The notes: generated by a model not told the origin, from the letters alone. A stretch of DNA of 64,000 nucleotides from Beijerinckiaceae bacterium RH AL1 (GCA_901457705.2 LR590083.2:1674597-1738596); one strand, 5' to 3'. Shown: positions 17,238 through 27,275, counted from the first letter of the stretch. A program made the numbers and translations.

Positions 17238-17459
17238 TCAGGCGGCGGCGGTGCGCGGCCGGTCGGTCTCGTACCAGAGGCAGCGGCGCTTGATCATGTC
17301 GCGCTCGTCGGCGGAGGGCGACCGCCCGTGCATGAGCTCGAAGACCCGCTGATAGACGTCCTGGCCTCGATGCGCCTCGGCGCTCGCCAGCTCGAAGGCT
17401 TCGCGTAGCTTCAAGGGCCCCTCCACTTCAACACGCCGTGATCTTCGAGCCGATTGCAT
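17238..17459 (-). CDS. Small hypothetical protein
   Basis: 73 residues from ATG 17459; GTG 17426 would trim a basic leader and begin at the likely conserved part. Helical and charged core (LREAFELASAEAHRGQDVYQ, FELMHGRSPSADERDMIKRR). No recognised domain. It stands alone between the FAD oxidase and the Nudix gene. Coding character is fair, but the start is uncertain. Confidence 0.5.
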   Translation of the reverse strand: MQSARRSRRVEVEGPLKLREAFELASAEAHRGQDVYQRVFELMHGRSPSADERDMIKRRCLWYETDRPRTAAA

Positions 17460-17599
17460 GCGAGTGCAACCGCAATCCTTCGCGCTTAGGTTACCGGGGG
17501 GCTAATGTCACTTCGATGCAACAGCAGCGGTATAAACGCGCAGGGCTGTCGCGAAAGTTGCCGCAAGTAAAGCGAAGTGCCGGCGTGTGTGAATCCGCG

Positions 17600-18043
17600 T
17601 CAATCCATGGCATCGATCGCCGATATATCGAGCCGCCGGATGATCTCGCCGAGACCCGGCTCCTCGACCCGCGTGGCCGCCTCGCTCGTCGACAGCCACA
17701 CGCGCTTGCGCTCGTCCTTCTCCGGCCATTTGCTCGTCTCCTTCTCCACCTCGAGGAGGTAGACCATGACGCGGATGTGCTCGGTGGCGCCGTTGGCGAG
17801 ACGCTTGTCGTAGGTGTAGGCGCCCATCGGATGGCGATGGATGCGGCCGGTCACGCCGGCCTCTTCGAGCGCCTCCCGCGCGGCCGCGTCGTGGTCCTTG
17901 CGACCCTTCATCGGCCATCCCTTGGGGATGATCCACCGCTGTGTATCTCGCGAGGTGACGAGCAGGACCCTGAAGCTCCCGGGCTTGCCTTTCACCGGCA
18001 GCGCGGCGACCTGAGCTTCGACGTGATGCGTGCTTTCTCCCAT
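17600..18043 (-). CDS. Nudix hydrolase (diphosphoinositol-polyphosphate-hydrolase-like)
   Basis: 147 residues. N-terminal beta strands with RWIIPKGWPMKG, then the Nudix helix AAAREALEEAGVTG with the REUxEExGU core intact. The first Glu of the 23-residue signature (G-x5-E) is Arg here, a deviation to note; the catalytic Glu pair is present. The PKGW context resembles the DIPP/ApnA hydrolase subgroup. Substrate unknown. Confidence 0.88.
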   Translation of the reverse strand: MGESTHHVEAQVAALPVKGKPGSFRVLLVTSRDTQRWIIPKGWPMKGRKDHDAAAREALEEAGVTGRIHRHPMGAYTYDKRLANGATEHIRVMVYLLEVEKETSKWPEKDERKRVWLSTSEAATRVEEPGLGEIIRRLDISAIDAMD

Positions 18044-18237
18044 GGCCGCCCTTCTGAGCCGAGACGCTAATCCCGCATAGCCACTTTTCTTGTCCTGCGG
18101 CGCTACAAACTATCGATGTCGGGCGCGCCGTCCACTGCGCATCGGTGCTGCCGTTACGATGCGAGCGGAAATGATCCGACACAAAACCAAGTGACGTTGG
18201 TGCAGCTGACCTTGCGGCGCCACCTCAACTGTAGCGC

Positions 18238-18855
18238 TTACGCCGGCGCCGAATCGAAGACGCGGTTGCCCTGGACGTGCAGGCCGCCCCGCGCGACGCG
18301 GGCGAGGGCGGCGGGGTAGATCACGTGCTCCTGCGCCAGCACGCGGCGGCCGAGGCTCTCGGGCGTGTCGCTATCCAGCACCGGCACCGCCGCCTGCGCG
18401 ATGATCGGCCCTTCGTCCATCTGCGGCACGACGAAATGCACGGTGCAGCCGTGCAGCTTCACGCCGGCCTCCAGCGCCCGCTCGTGGGTGTGCAGGCCGC
18501 GGAACGACGGCAGCAGGGCAGGGTGGATGTTGATCATCCGCCCGGCCCATTGGCCGATGAACCACGGCGTCACGAGGCGCATGAAGCCGGCCATGCAGAT
18601 GAGGTCGATGCGGTGGATCTCGAGCAGCGCCTGCATGGAACGCTCGAACTCCTCGCGGCCCGCATGGATCTTGTGGTCGACGGCGGCCACCGCGATGCCG
18701 GCGGCCTGCGCCGTAGCGAGGCCCGGCGCCTCGGGCCGGTTCGAGAGGACGAGCGCGACCTCGGCGGGGTACTCCGGGGCGCGGGCGGCTTCGATGAGCG
18801 CGGACATGTTCGAGCCGCGCCCCGAGATGAGGATCGCCGTGCGGCGCCGGCTCAA
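18238..18855 (-). CDS. purN: Phosphoribosylglycinamide formyltransferase (PurN)
   Basis: Transfers formyl from 10-formyl-THF to GAR in purine synthesis. 205 residues from a TTG start that overlaps the purM stop (TTGA). Motifs: [11 protein letters not shown] at the start, [13 protein letters not shown], the catalytic [13 protein letters not shown], and [14 protein letters not shown] longer open frame upstream is the purM gene read in another frame. Confidence 0.95.
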   Translation of the reverse strand: MSRRRTAILISGRGSNMSALIEAARAPEYPAEVALVLSNRPEAPGLATAQAAGIAVAAVDHKIHAGREEFERSMQALLEIHRIDLICMAGFMRLVTPWFIGQWAGRMINIHPALLPSFRGLHTHERALEAGVKLHGCTVHFVVPQMDEGPIIAQAAVPVLDSDTPESLGRRVLAQEHVIYPAALARVARGGLHVQGNRVFDSAPA

Positions 18856-19925
18856 AGCTGCAGCCGCCCGCGGTAGGTGACGCGCGACCCTGCGGCCGGG
18901 ACGAGACGGCCGAGCGCGACCGGGGACTCGCCGGCCGCACGCAAGCTCGCGCTCACCGCCTCCGCCGCCTCCGCCGCGACGACGACGATCATGCCGATCC
19001 CGCAATTGAAGGTGCGCAGCATCTCCGCCTCGGCGACGCGGCCCTGGCCCGCGAGCCAGCCGAACACCGGCGGCACGGCGATCGCGTCGAGGTCGATCTC
19101 GGCCGTCGTGTGCGCGGGCAGGACGCGCGGGATGTTGTCGGGGAAACCGCCGCCGGTGATATGGGCCAGCGCCTTGATGCCGCGGCCGGCCTCCGCGCGC
19201 AGGGCCGCGAGCAGCGGCTTCACGTAGATGCGCGTCGGCGCGAGCAGCGCATCCGCCAGGTCGTGCTCCGGCGCGAACGGCGCGGGCGCGGTCCAGGCGA
19301 GGCCGGCGTCCGAGACGATGCGGCGGACCAGCGAAAACCCGTTCGAATGCACGCCGGAGGAGGGCAGGCCGAGGATCGCGTCTCCCGGGCCGACGTCGGG
19401 GCGCGGCAGCAGCGCGCCGCGCTCGGCGGCGCCGACCGAAAAGCCCGCGAGATCGTAGTCGCGGCCGGCGTAGAGGCCCGGCATCTCCGCGGTCTCGCCG
19501 CCGATCAGCGCGCAGCCGGCCATGCGGCAACCTTCGGCGATGCCGGCGACGACGTCGGCGCCGACCGCAGGATCGAGCTTGCCAGTGGCGAAGTAGTCGA
19601 GGAAGAACAGCGGCTCGGCGCCCTGCACGACGAGGTCGTTGACGCACATGGCGACGAGATCGATGCCGATCGTCGCATGCCGTCCGGTCTCGATCGCGAT
19701 CTTGACCTTCGAGCCGACGCCGTCGTTGGCGGCGACGAGGATCGGGTCCTTGAAGCCGGCGGCCTTGAGGTCGAAGAGGCCGCCGAAGCCGCCGATCTCG
19801 GCGTCCGCGCCGGGCCGGCGCGTCGCGCGGACGAGCGGCTTGATGCGCTCGACGAGCGCGTTGCCCGCGTCGATGTCGACGCCCGCGTCGGCGTAGGTGA
19901 GGCCTTTGTCGTCGGCCCCGCTCAT
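18852..19925 (-). CDS. purM: Phosphoribosylformylglycinamidine cyclo-ligase (PurM)
   Basis: ATP-dependent ring closure giving aminoimidazole ribonucleotide. 357 residues from ATG 19925 ([21 protein letters not shown]). Motifs: [45 protein letters not shown]-type block, [11 protein letters not shown] and [16 protein letters not shown]. It is coupled to purN. A perfect palindrome sits 18 bases before the start. Confidence 0.97.
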   Translation of the reverse strand: MSGADDKGLTYADAGVDIDAGNALVERIKPLVRATRRPGADAEIGGFGGLFDLKAAGFKDPILVAANDGVGSKVKIAIETGRHATIGIDLVAMCVNDLVVQGAEPLFFLDYFATGKLDPAVGADVVAGIAEGCRMAGCALIGGETAEMPGLYAGRDYDLAGFSVGAAERGALLPRPDVGPGDAILGLPSSGVHSNGFSLVRRIVSDAGLAWTAPAPFAPEHDLADALLAPTRIYVKPLLAALRAEAGRGIKALAHITGGGFPDNIPRVLPAHTTAEIDLDAIAVPPVFGWLAGQGRVAEAEMLRTFNCGIGMIVVVAAEAAEAVSASLRAAGESPVALGRLVPAAGSRVTYRGRLQL

Positions 19926-19942
19926 GGAGATACCTGCATAAA

Positions 19943-19958
19943 CTGCGCTTAAGCGCAG
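19943..19958. promoter_or_regulatory. Perfect 16-base palindrome upstream of purM, possible operator
   Basis: CTGCGCTTAAGCGCAG, self-complementary over all 16 bases, 18-33 bases before the purM ATG, in the leader or promoter position. A dimeric regulator is plausible; which one is unknown. It could also fold as a short hairpin in RNA. Confidence 0.4.
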
Positions 19959-19990
19959 CCGCGGGATGGTGCAAGCGGAGCCCATTCGCC

Positions 19991-20008
19991 GTCTCCCGTG
20001 CGGGAGAC
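19991..20008 (-). terminator. Hairpin after the Pro/Ala-rich membrane protein gene
   Basis: GTCTCCCG-TG-CGGGAGAC, 8-base perfect stem lying 13 bases past the stop at 20021. It has no T-run. Its CTCCCG/CGGGAG core resembles the hairpin of repeat family C, so it may be a degenerate copy acting as a terminator or 3' end stabiliser. Confidence 0.4.
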
Positions 20009-20020
20009 AGGCGGGGCGAT

Positions 20021-21004
20021 CTAGCCCTCGATGAAGGCCTTGAGCTCGGCCATCGATCCGAAGCGGAAGACGCCGGACTCCGACTGCGCCTCGATCGAGC
20101 CGTCGGAGTACATTACGTAGGACGTGCCGTCGGAGTCGTAGCGGCCGATCACGCTGAGATTGCCCTCCGGCGTCTCCGGCGCGGTGGACGGCGCCTCGGC
20201 GACGGGCTCGGGCGCCGGCTCGTGCGCGGCCGCCGGCGCTTCGCTGGGTAGCAGCGGCTCGGGGGTCGGCGCCACGGCATGCGGTGCGGGCTCGTGTGTG
20301 TCGGGCTCGGGCGGCGAAGGCGCGGCGGCGGGCTCCGGCACGTGGGCCGCGGGCGGCTCGTGCGAGGTCTCGAGATCGAAGGCCGCGAACTCGCGATCGA
20401 GCCAGTCGGGGCCCAGCGCATCGGCGGCTTGCGGCTCGGGCTTCGGCTCGGCCGCCGCGGGCGCAGGGGGCTCGGGCGGATCGGAAGCCGGCACGTCGAA
20501 AGCGTGAGCCGGCGGCGGTTCGGGCGCCGCGTGAGCTTCATGCTCGTTCGCCGGCTCGACAGGCTCCGGCTCGTGGTGCGTGGCGAGATATCCGGTGCCG
20601 GCGCCAATGACTGCGGCGGTGGCTGCGGTCGGTGCGGCGACGGCGAAAGCGGGAATGCTCTCGCTGGCGGCGGGCACCGGGGCCGGCGGACGCACGGCTA
20701 GGACGGGCTGGGCCGCCTGCGTCTCCGGGGCGATCGCCGGCTCCGGGCGAACCGGGAGAGCTGGCGCGGCGGGCGCCGAAACTGCCGACATGGCGGGCTG
20801 GGCCGCGAGACTGCCCCTGAGCCCGTTCACGGCCCGCACGACGAACCCGAGCGCCGCGACGACGAGGCCGCCGCTGATCAGCACCGAGCCGGAGATCACC
20901 ATGGACCAGCCACGCTCGATCTCGATGACGGGCAGGCCGATGGCGACCGCATAGACGCCGATCAGCGTCAGCAGGCCACCGATCGCCAGAATGATCACCG
21001 CCAT
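20021..21004 (-). CDS. Membrane-anchored Pro/Ala/Glu-rich protein of unknown function
   Basis: 327 residues from ATG 21004. Two N-terminal membrane helices (about 2-24 and 32-58), then a long low-complexity Pro/Ala/Glu/His region (about 75-280) and a short folded C-terminus ([37 protein letters not shown]...) that looks like a small beta domain reading YSDGSIEAQ. The layout suggests a tethered, extended cytoplasmic or periplasmic protein. No function is recognised. Confidence 0.75.
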   Translation of the reverse strand: MAVIILAIGGLLTLIGVYAVAIGLPVIEIERGWSMVISGSVLISGGLVVAALGFVVRAVNGLRGSLAAQPAMSAVSAPAAPALPVRPEPAIAPETQAAQPVLAVRPPAPVPAASESIPAFAVAAPTAATAAVIGAGTGYLATHHEPEPVEPANEHEAHAAPEPPPAHAFDVPASDPPEPPAPAAAEPKPEPQAADALGPDWLDREFAAFDLETSHEPPAAHVPEPAAAPSPPEPDTHEPAPHAVAPTPEPLLPSEAPAAAHEPAPEPVAEAPSTAPETPEGNLSVIGRYDSDGTSYVMYSDGSIEAQSESGVFRFGSMAELKAFIEG

Positions 21005-21210
21005 CGCATCCTCGCGGGCGAACGGGATTCGTCTCGAACCAAGCTTCACTGCGGGCTTTCTACCTGAGAAAAGAGATACTTGCAAAAATCAAACACGGAA
21101 TGCTTTGCCGGGAGGTAAAGATTTGGGCCGTTGCCGCAGGGACGATCGGCACCTAGGTACAGCGCGGTACGGCCAAAGAGGCCGTCCCCGCCTTTCCGAG
21201 GAGTGCCTTC

Positions 21211-21810
21211 ATGTCGTTCGAGCTACCGCCGTTGCCCTACGCCTACGACGCCCTGCAGCCCTACATGTCGAAGGAGACGCTGGAGTTTCACCACGACAAG
21301 CACCACCAGGCCTATGTCACCACCGGCAACAAGCTGCTCGAGGGCAGCGGGCTCGAGGGCAAGTCGCTGGAGGAGATCGTCAAGGGCTCCTACGAGAAGA
21401 ACGCCGCGCTCTTCAACAATGCCGGCCAGCACTACAACCACCTGCATTTCTGGAAGTGGCTGAAGCCGAACGGCGGCGGCAAGTCGCTGCCGAGCGCCGT
21501 CGAGAAAGGCATCAACGATGCCTTCGGCTCCTATGACGCGTTCGCCGAGAAGTTCGTGCAGGCCGGCGTCGGCCAGTTCGGCTCGGGCTGGGCGTGGCTG
21601 GCGGTCAAGGACGGCAAGCTCGAGATCATGAAGACGCCGAACGGCGAGAACCCGCTCGTGCACGGCGGCACGCCGATCCTCGGCGTCGACGTGTGGGAGC
21701 ACTCCTACTACATCGACTACCGCAACCGCCGCCCCGACTACCTCAAGGCGTTCCTGGAGCACATGGTGAACTGGGAGTACGTCGAGGAGCTGCACGCCGC
21801 CGCCAAGTAA
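21211..21810 (+). CDS. sodB: Superoxide dismutase (Fe/Mn)
   Basis: Dismutates superoxide in the cytoplasm. 199 residues. Ligands in their usual contexts: His27 (LEFHHDKHHQAYV), His77 (QHYNHLHFW), and the Asp and His of GVDVWEHSYYIDY. The Gln73-His pattern (AGQHYNHLHFW) and GSGWAWL fit the iron or cambialistic type; metal use cannot be proved from sequence. GAGGAG 10 bases before the ATG is a good ribosome site. Confidence 0.96.
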   Translation: MSFELPPLPYAYDALQPYMSKETLEFHHDKHHQAYVTTGNKLLEGSGLEGKSLEEIVKGSYEKNAALFNNAGQHYNHLHFWKWLKPNGGGKSLPSAVEKGINDAFGSYDAFAEKFVQAGVGQFGSGWAWLAVKDGKLEIMKTPNGENPLVHGGTPILGVDVWEHSYYIDYRNRRPDYLKAFLEHMVNWEYVEELHAAAK

Positions 21811-21833
21811 GGCGACAGCGAGCAAGTCGAAAG

Positions 21834-23471
21834 CTACGCGGCGATCGTTCCCTCGATCGCCGCGGCGTCGTGCAGGAAGCGATCGATCGTGTCACGCAGG
21901 ATCAGCGCCTGCGCGCCGACGTCGGTGGCGGATTGATGCACCTGCGCGGCGGACTGGTCGGTCTCGCCGACCGTCGCCGCCAGAACTTTCATGCTGGCCG
22001 CCGCCGTCTCGGCGGTGCGCGCCGCATCCGTCGCACCGCGCGAGATGTCGGCCGTCGCGATCGCCTGCCGCTCGACGGCATCGGTGATCACCGCGCTGAA
22101 GCGCTCGGCCTTCGAGATCGTCGCATCGATCGCCGCGATGGCGGCCACCGCGCGCGACGTCGTCTCCTGGATCGAGCGGATATGGTCGGCAACATGGCGC
22201 GACGCGGCGCTCGTCTGCTCGGCCAGCGCCTTCACCTCGGACGCCACGACCGCGAAGCCGCGCCCCGCCTCGCCGGCGCGCGCTGCCTCGATCGTCGCGT
22301 TGAGCGCGAGAAGGTTGGTCTGCGCGGCGATCTGCTGGATGAGCGTGATGATCTCGTCGATCGCCTCGCTCTTGGCGCTGAGCCCCTTGATGAGGCCGCC
22401 GGTCTCGGCGGCGAGATGGGTCGCCTGCACGACGATGTCGCGGGTCTGGTCGGCCTGGCGCTCGACCTCCTGCACCGAGGCGGAGAGATCCTCCACCGCG
22501 GTGGCGACGCCGCCGACGCTCGAGGCCGTGTCGCGGATCGCCGCGACCACCTCGCTGGCGCGGCCGCTGCTCTGCGTGGCGATCGACGTCAGGCTGTCGG
22601 CCGCCACCGTCATCTGGTCGCTGCAGCCGGCGACCTCGTCGAGCGTATGGCGCACCGCCGACTGGAAATGCCCGACCTCGCGGGTGATCCGCGCGTGGCG
22701 GTCGGCCGCCGAGGCATGCATCAGGTCGGATTGGGACTGCAGGCGATCGCGGTCCGACAGGCGCGTCTTGAAGGTCTGGACGGCCTGCGCCATCGCCCCG
22801 ACCTCGTCGGTGTGGGTGAGGGCGGGCACGACGACGTCGTAGCGGCCCTCGACCAGCGCCCGCATCGCATGGACGAGATCGTGCAGCGGCCGCATGCGGC
22901 GCGCGAAGGCGACGCGCAAGATCGTCGAGATGAGCACGAGGCCGCAGAGGCCGGAGCCGAGGAACAGCAGGAACTGGCAGATGGCCCGCTCGCGGGCGCT
23001 GTCGGTGCTGTAGACGAGGAGCAGGCGGGCGCCGGCGAGCTCGGCCGGGTGCATCACCGCCGTCAGCGCGGCGAGGTGCGCGAGCGACCAGCTTTCGCGG
23101 CGCGTGGCGCCAGGCGGGAGCGTCGTGTCGAGGCTCGCCGTATCCAGCGGCACGCCGCGATCGTAGCTGAGCAGGGTGCGGCCGTCGCCGCCGACGACGA
23201 TGGCGCGCTCGAGATCGGGATCGAGCTTCAGGAAGCTTGTGTCGACGCCCTGGCGGGTCTGGCTCACGATGAGCGGAATTACGCGGGCCGCCGCATCCGA
23301 GCGGCGCGACAGCTCGCGCAGGCTCATGAAGGCGGAGAAGCCGGCGGCGAAGAGGGCGACCATGAGGATCGTCACGCCCACCGTTGTCGTGCAGGTGGCG
23401 ACGAGCTCGCCGAGCATCGAGCCGGTCCGGCGGCGTCCGGCAGAGGAAACTTTTGTTAAGTGTTGTGCCAC
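21834..23471 (-). CDS. Methyl-accepting chemotaxis protein
   Basis: 545 residues, GTG start. Helix 1 at about 28-48, a periplasmic sensor of about 130 residues, helix 2 at about 163-185, HAMP (about 186-240, [41 protein letters not shown] in part), then a signalling domain with the hairpin tip [20 protein letters not shown] followed by [21 protein letters not shown]. The ligand is unknown. No other chemotaxis gene lies nearby. Confidence 0.95.
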   Translation of the reverse strand: MAQHLTKVSSAGRRRTGSMLGELVATCTTTVGVTILMVALFAAGFSAFMSLRELSRRSDAAARVIPLIVSQTRQGVDTSFLKLDPDLERAIVVGGDGRTLLSYDRGVPLDTASLDTTLPPGATRRESWSLAHLAALTAVMHPAELAGARLLLVYSTDSARERAICQFLLFLGSGLCGLVLISTILRVAFARRMRPLHDLVHAMRALVEGRYDVVVPALTHTDEVGAMAQAVQTFKTRLSDRDRLQSQSDLMHASAADRHARITREVGHFQSAVRHTLDEVAGCSDQMTVAADSLTSIATQSSGRASEVVAAIRDTASSVGGVATAVEDLSASVQEVERQADQTRDIVVQATHLAAETGGLIKGLSAKSEAIDEIITLIQQIAAQTNLLALNATIEAARAGEAGRGFAVVASEVKALAEQTSAASRHVADHIRSIQETTSRAVAAIAAIDATISKAERFSAVITDAVERQAIATADISRGATDAARTAETAAASMKVLAATVGETDQSAAQVHQSATDVGAQALILRDTIDRFLHDAAAIEGTIAA

Positions 23472-23528
23472 GGTGCCGGCTCGTTCCGATCAGCCGTAAG
23501 TTTCGCCTCACTAACTTAATTTTCCTGT

Positions 23529-24377
23529 CTACAACCGTCGGAGGTGTGCCCCGCTGCCCTGCAGCAGCGCGTCGAAGTCTGAGGACAACAGGAACCGCAG
23601 CTCCTGCTCGCGGGTATCGACGACGGGATCGAGGGCACGAAGCGCATCGTCGACGTAGCCCGGATGGCACATCACAAGGTGCGCGGGCCCGGGCGCGCGG
23701 AGATAGCGCGCGAACTGCGCGGCATAGTTGCGCGACGAATCGAAATCCGAGAAGCCCGCAAACCCGTCGTTGACGCTCAGGCCGGCGCCGCGCGCCTTGC
23801 CGGCAAATCCGCGGGCGAGGACCGCGAGGCCGAGCGCCTTCTTGAGCGAGGACCCGCGCCGGAGAATGCGGTCGGGCCGGTCGCCGCTGTCGCGCAGCCA
23901 TGGCCGCCAGCCGCGCCGCGCCAGCGCGTCCAGGAGGAGCGGCGCGACGGGCGAGAGCACGTGCACGTGCTGGTGGCCGTCGACATGGTCCGGCGGCCGG
24001 CCGAAGACGTCGACGAAGCGCTGAAGCTGACGCTCGATCTCGTCGGCGATCTCCTGCCGCGCCGCCGCGGACACGCCGGTCCGGGCAAGCCGCAGCCAGG
24101 CGCCGACAGTGGGCAGGCGATCGTCCGGGGCGAGAGTCGGCATCGCCCCGAGCGGCGCGCCGAGCGTCAGGTTGAGATGCAGCCCGAGGTCGGCGCGCCC
24201 GACGTGCGCTTGCAGCGTCGCTGCCCACTCGGGCCACCAGGGCGACGTCGTCATCGCGCTGGTCGCAGACAGCCGCCCGGCGTCGAGCGCCTCCAGGATG
24301 CCGCGGCTGACGCCGGGCGTCATCGCATAGTCGTCGGCGCAAAGAGTGAAGCCGAAGGTGGCACCGCGCGACGTCAT
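23529..24377 (-). CDS. ChbG/HpnK family polysaccharide or glycolipid deacetylase (YdjC fold)
   Basis: 282 residues. Conserved metal-site motifs: FTLCADDYAM (Asp), DLGLHLNLT (His) and HVDGHQHVHVLSPV (His cluster), plus VMCHPGYVDD near the end. Members remove acetyl groups from chito-oligosaccharides or, as HpnK, from N-acetylglucosaminyl hopanoids. The divergent neighbour is a GT2 glycosyltransferase, which suggests the pair builds and then deacetylates a lipid-linked amino sugar. The exact substrate is an inference. Confidence 0.87.
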   Translation of the reverse strand: MTSRGATFGFTLCADDYAMTPGVSRGILEALDAGRLSATSAMTTSPWWPEWAATLQAHVGRADLGLHLNLTLGAPLGAMPTLAPDDRLPTVGAWLRLARTGVSAAARQEIADEIERQLQRFVDVFGRPPDHVDGHQHVHVLSPVAPLLLDALARRGWRPWLRDSGDRPDRILRRGSSLKKALGLAVLARGFAGKARGAGLSVNDGFAGFSDFDSSRNYAAQFARYLRAPGPAHLVMCHPGYVDDALRALDPVVDTREQELRFLLSSDFDALLQGSGAHLRRL

Positions 24378-24527
24378 GCCCCGTTCAGCTTCCTTCCATC
24401 AAACGGGCGCACACCCGTGCGGACCCACCGAAAAGTCCGTGCGCGATTTTGTGCCGGCGCGGCCCAACGCCTATGATTTGAGTCGCCGCTCTGGCAAGTG
24501 GCTGTAGGGTGAGCGGCGGGGACAGGC

Positions 24528-25535
24528 ATGACGAGCGACGCCGCACCGGAGCGCACGGAACTCTCCGTGATCATTCCGGTGCTGAACGAGGCCGACAACA
24601 TCGTGCCGCTGCTGGCGCGTCTCGTGCCGATCCTCGAGCGCTGCGTCTCGAGCTACGAGATCGTGTTCGTCGACGACGGCTCGACGGATGCGACGATCCT
24701 CGCGATCGAGAAGGCCAGCCACCAGAACCCGTCGGTCGGCGCGGTTTCGCTCAGCCGCAACTTCGGCAAGGAGGTCGCGATCGCCGCCGGGCTCGACCAT
24801 GCGCGCGGCAAGGCGAGCGTCATCATCGACGCCGACCTGCAGCATCCGCCTGAGATGATCGAGACCTTCGTTGCGCGCTGGCGCGAGGGCTACAAGAACG
24901 TCTACGGCCAGCGCATCGACCGCAGCGACGACACGGCGCTCCGCCGCGCGCTGACGCAGCGCTTCTACAAGCTGTTCGGCTCGGTCGGCGAGACGCATCT
25001 GCCGGAGGGCGCGGGCGACTTCCGCCTGCTCGATGCGCAGGCCGTCGAGGCGCTGCGCCGGCTGCGCGAGCGTGCCCGCTTCAACAAGGGCCTCTATGCC
25101 TGGATCGGCTTCAAGTCGATCGGCGTGCCGTTCGACGTCGAGTCGCGCGCCTTCGGGCAGTCGAAGTTCTCGTATCGCAAGCTGACGCGCTTCGCGCTCG
25201 ACGGGCTGATGTCGTTCTCGACGCTGCCGTTGATGGTGTGGACCTACGTCGGCACCGCGATCTCGGTACTTTCGTTCGCCACCGCGATCTACTTCGTCGG
25301 CGAGACGATGGTCTACGGCGTCGACGTGCCGGGCTTCGCCTCGCTCATCGTGTCGGTGACCTTCCTGTCCGGCATCCAGCTTCTCTCGCTCGGCATCTTG
25401 GGCGAGTACATCGGCCGCATCTTCGCCGAGGTGAAGGGACGCCCGCTCTACCTCGTGCAGGACCGCGTCGGCGCCGTGCGTCCGGCGCGTCCGCTGGTGC
25501 GCGACGAGGTCGTCGTGGCCGAAAGGGGCGGCTGA
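24528..25535 (+). CDS. GT2 glycosyltransferase (polyprenyl-phosphate sugar transferase, GtrB/ArnC/DPM1 type)
   Basis: 335 residues. GT-A domain (about 10-230): LSVIIPVLNEADNI, the DxD-like VFVDDGSTD and IIDADLQHPPE, and FGQSKFSYRKL. Two C-terminal helices (about 240-300) anchor it as in undecaprenyl-phosphate glycosyltransferases. Six bases separate it from murJ, so the two are co-transcribed, and it is divergent from the ChbG/HpnK deacetylase. It likely loads a sugar on a polyprenyl-phosphate or other lipid carrier; the sugar is unknown. Confidence 0.9.
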   Translation: MTSDAAPERTELSVIIPVLNEADNIVPLLARLVPILERCVSSYEIVFVDDGSTDATILAIEKASHQNPSVGAVSLSRNFGKEVAIAAGLDHARGKASVIIDADLQHPPEMIETFVARWREGYKNVYGQRIDRSDDTALRRALTQRFYKLFGSVGETHLPEGAGDFRLLDAQAVEALRRLRERARFNKGLYAWIGFKSIGVPFDVESRAFGQSKFSYRKLTRFALDGLMSFSTLPLMVWTYVGTAISVLSFATAIYFVGETMVYGVDVPGFASLIVSVTFLSGIQLLSLGILGEYIGRIFAEVKGRPLYLVQDRVGAVRPARPLVRDEVVVAERGG

Positions 25536-25540
25536 GCAGC

Positions 25541-27100
25541 ATGTACAGGTCGCTGCTGTCGGTCGGCGGCTTCACGCTGCTGTCGCGGGTGACGGGGTTC
25601 ATTCGCGACATCGTGCTCGGCGCCGTGCTCGGCGACGGCCTCCTGTCGGATGCCTTCTTCGTCGCCTTCCGCCTGCCGAACCACTTCCGCACCATCTTCG
25701 GCGAGGTGGCGTTCAACTCGGCTTACGTGCCCTGCTACTCGCAGGTGCTCGAGCAGGAGGGGCCCGAGCGCGCGCACGCCTTCTCGAGCCAGATCTTCAC
25801 GATCCTGCTCGCCTCGCAGATCGTGCTGCTCGGCCTCGCGTGGCTGTTCACGCCGACCCTCATCGATCTGCTCGCGCACGGCTACCGCGCCGATCCGCGC
25901 AAGTTCGACGCGGCCGTGACGATGACGCGGATCACCTTCCCGTACCTGCTCTTCATCGTCATCGTGACCCTGCAATCGGGGACGCTGAACGCCAACGGCT
26001 ACTTTGCGGCCGCAGCCTTCGCGCCGGTGCTGCTCAACGTCACGACGGTCGTCTTCCTCGGCCTCGCGTTCCTGTTCCCGAACGCCGGCATCGCGGCGAG
26101 CTGGGGCACGATGGTGTCGGGCTTCCTGCAGCTCCTGATGACGGGATGGGCGGCGCACCGCGCCGGCATCCTAGAGCATTTCGCGATCCCTGAATGGACC
26201 GACGCGGTGCGGCGCTTCTTCAGGCGGCTCGGGCCCGCCGTCATCGGCTCGGCGGGCCCGCAGATCGCCGTCTTCGCCGACACGATGATCGCCTCCTACC
26301 TGCCGACGGGCGGCCTCACCTCGCTGTACTATGCCGATCGCATGTACCAGCTGCCGCTCGGCGTCATCGCGATCGCCGCCGGCACCGTGCTGCTGCCCGA
26401 GATGAGCCGCCGGCTTGCGGCCGGCGACGAGGCCGGCGCCTACGTCGCGCAGAATCGCACGATCGCGATCTCGCTCGTGCTCGCGGCGCCGTTCTTCATA
26501 GCCTTCATCATGGTCCCCGAGTGGATCATGCGCGCCGCCTTCGAGCACGGCCACTTCTCCGGCGCCGCCGCCGACCAGTCCGCCGCGGTGCTCGAGGCCT
26601 ACGGGTTCGGGCTCCTGTCGATCGTGCTGATCCGCTCGGTCGTGCCGAGCTTCCTGGCGCGCGGCGACACGCGGACGCCGATGATCGTCACGCTGATCTC
26701 GTTCGGCTTCAACGTTCTTTTGAAGATCCTGCTGTTCAAGCCGCTCGGCGCGGTCGGCCTCGCCACGGCGACGGCGGCCGGCAGCTGGCTCAACATCGGG
26801 CTTCTGGTGTTCCTGGCGGTGCGGCGCGACGAGATGCGCCCCGACATGCTGCTCGCCCGCATCGCCGCCGCCGTCGGCATCGCGTCGCTCGCGCTGGCCT
26901 TGTCGGCGCTGGCGCTGCCGTGGATCGGCTGGCTGATGTTCGGCGGCCTCACGAGCCTCGCCGTCGACCTCACCTTCGGCTTCATCGCGGTGTTCGGCGG
27001 CCTCGTCTACGTCGCCGCGCTGATCGGCGCGCTGCGCGGCTTCGGCGTGGTGCTGCCGCTGCCGGCGCGACTCGCCGGCCTGCGCGCGAGGTTCGGGTAG
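25541..27100 (+). CDS. murJ: Lipid II flippase MurJ
   Basis: Moves lipid-linked peptidoglycan precursor across the inner membrane; normally essential. 519 residues with about 14 membrane helices. Family motifs: SVGGFTLLSRVTGFIRDI, VAFRLPNHFRTIFGEVAFNSAYVP-type segment, YYADRMYQLPLGVIAIAAGTVLLP and GDTRTPM. The ATG at 25541 gives the standard N-terminus. Confidence 0.96.
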   Translation: MYRSLLSVGGFTLLSRVTGFIRDIVLGAVLGDGLLSDAFFVAFRLPNHFRTIFGEVAFNSAYVPCYSQVLEQEGPERAHAFSSQIFTILLASQIVLLGLAWLFTPTLIDLLAHGYRADPRKFDAAVTMTRITFPYLLFIVIVTLQSGTLNANGYFAAAAFAPVLLNVTTVVFLGLAFLFPNAGIAASWGTMVSGFLQLLMTGWAAHRAGILEHFAIPEWTDAVRRFFRRLGPAVIGSAGPQIAVFADTMIASYLPTGGLTSLYYADRMYQLPLGVIAIAAGTVLLPEMSRRLAAGDEAGAYVAQNRTIAISLVLAAPFFIAFIMVPEWIMRAAFEHGHFSGAAADQSAAVLEAYGFGLLSIVLIRSVVPSFLARGDTRTPMIVTLISFGFNVLLKILLFKPLGAVGLATATAAGSWLNIGLLVFLAVRRDEMRPDMLLARIAAAVGIASLALALSALALPWIGWLMFGGLTSLAVDLTFGFIAVFGGLVYVAALIGALRGFGVVLPLPARLAGLRARFG

Positions 27101-27112
27101 ACGCCGCAGCCT

Positions 27113-27263
27113 CCCTTCTCCCGCTTGCGGGAGAAGGTGGCCCGACGAAGTCGGGTCGGATGAGGGACGCCGGGCGAAGGGCTCTTGCGTGAGAGCCTGT
27201 GCTGGAACCTCCCTCATCCGACCCCGCTTCGCGGGGCCACCTTCTCCCGCAAGCGGGAGAAGG
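27113..27263. repeat. Repeat family C, inverted pair between murJ and phr
   Basis: Two arms of about 54 bases in opposite orientation (27113-27166 and 27211-27263). Each has the hairpin CTTCTCCCGC-TTGCGGGAGAAGG or its variant, a second small palindrome (GACGAAGTC-like or CCCGCTTCGCGGGG) and GGATGAGGG at the edge. They lie between two convergent genes, where such a structure could stop transcription from both sides. Confidence 0.9.
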
Positions 27264-27275
27264 CTTAGCTGCGGC

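Noticed and set aside
15749-17300. Cobalamin riboswitch controlling bluB
   Set aside because: No B12-box-like sequence was found upstream of the bluB/FAD-oxidase operon.
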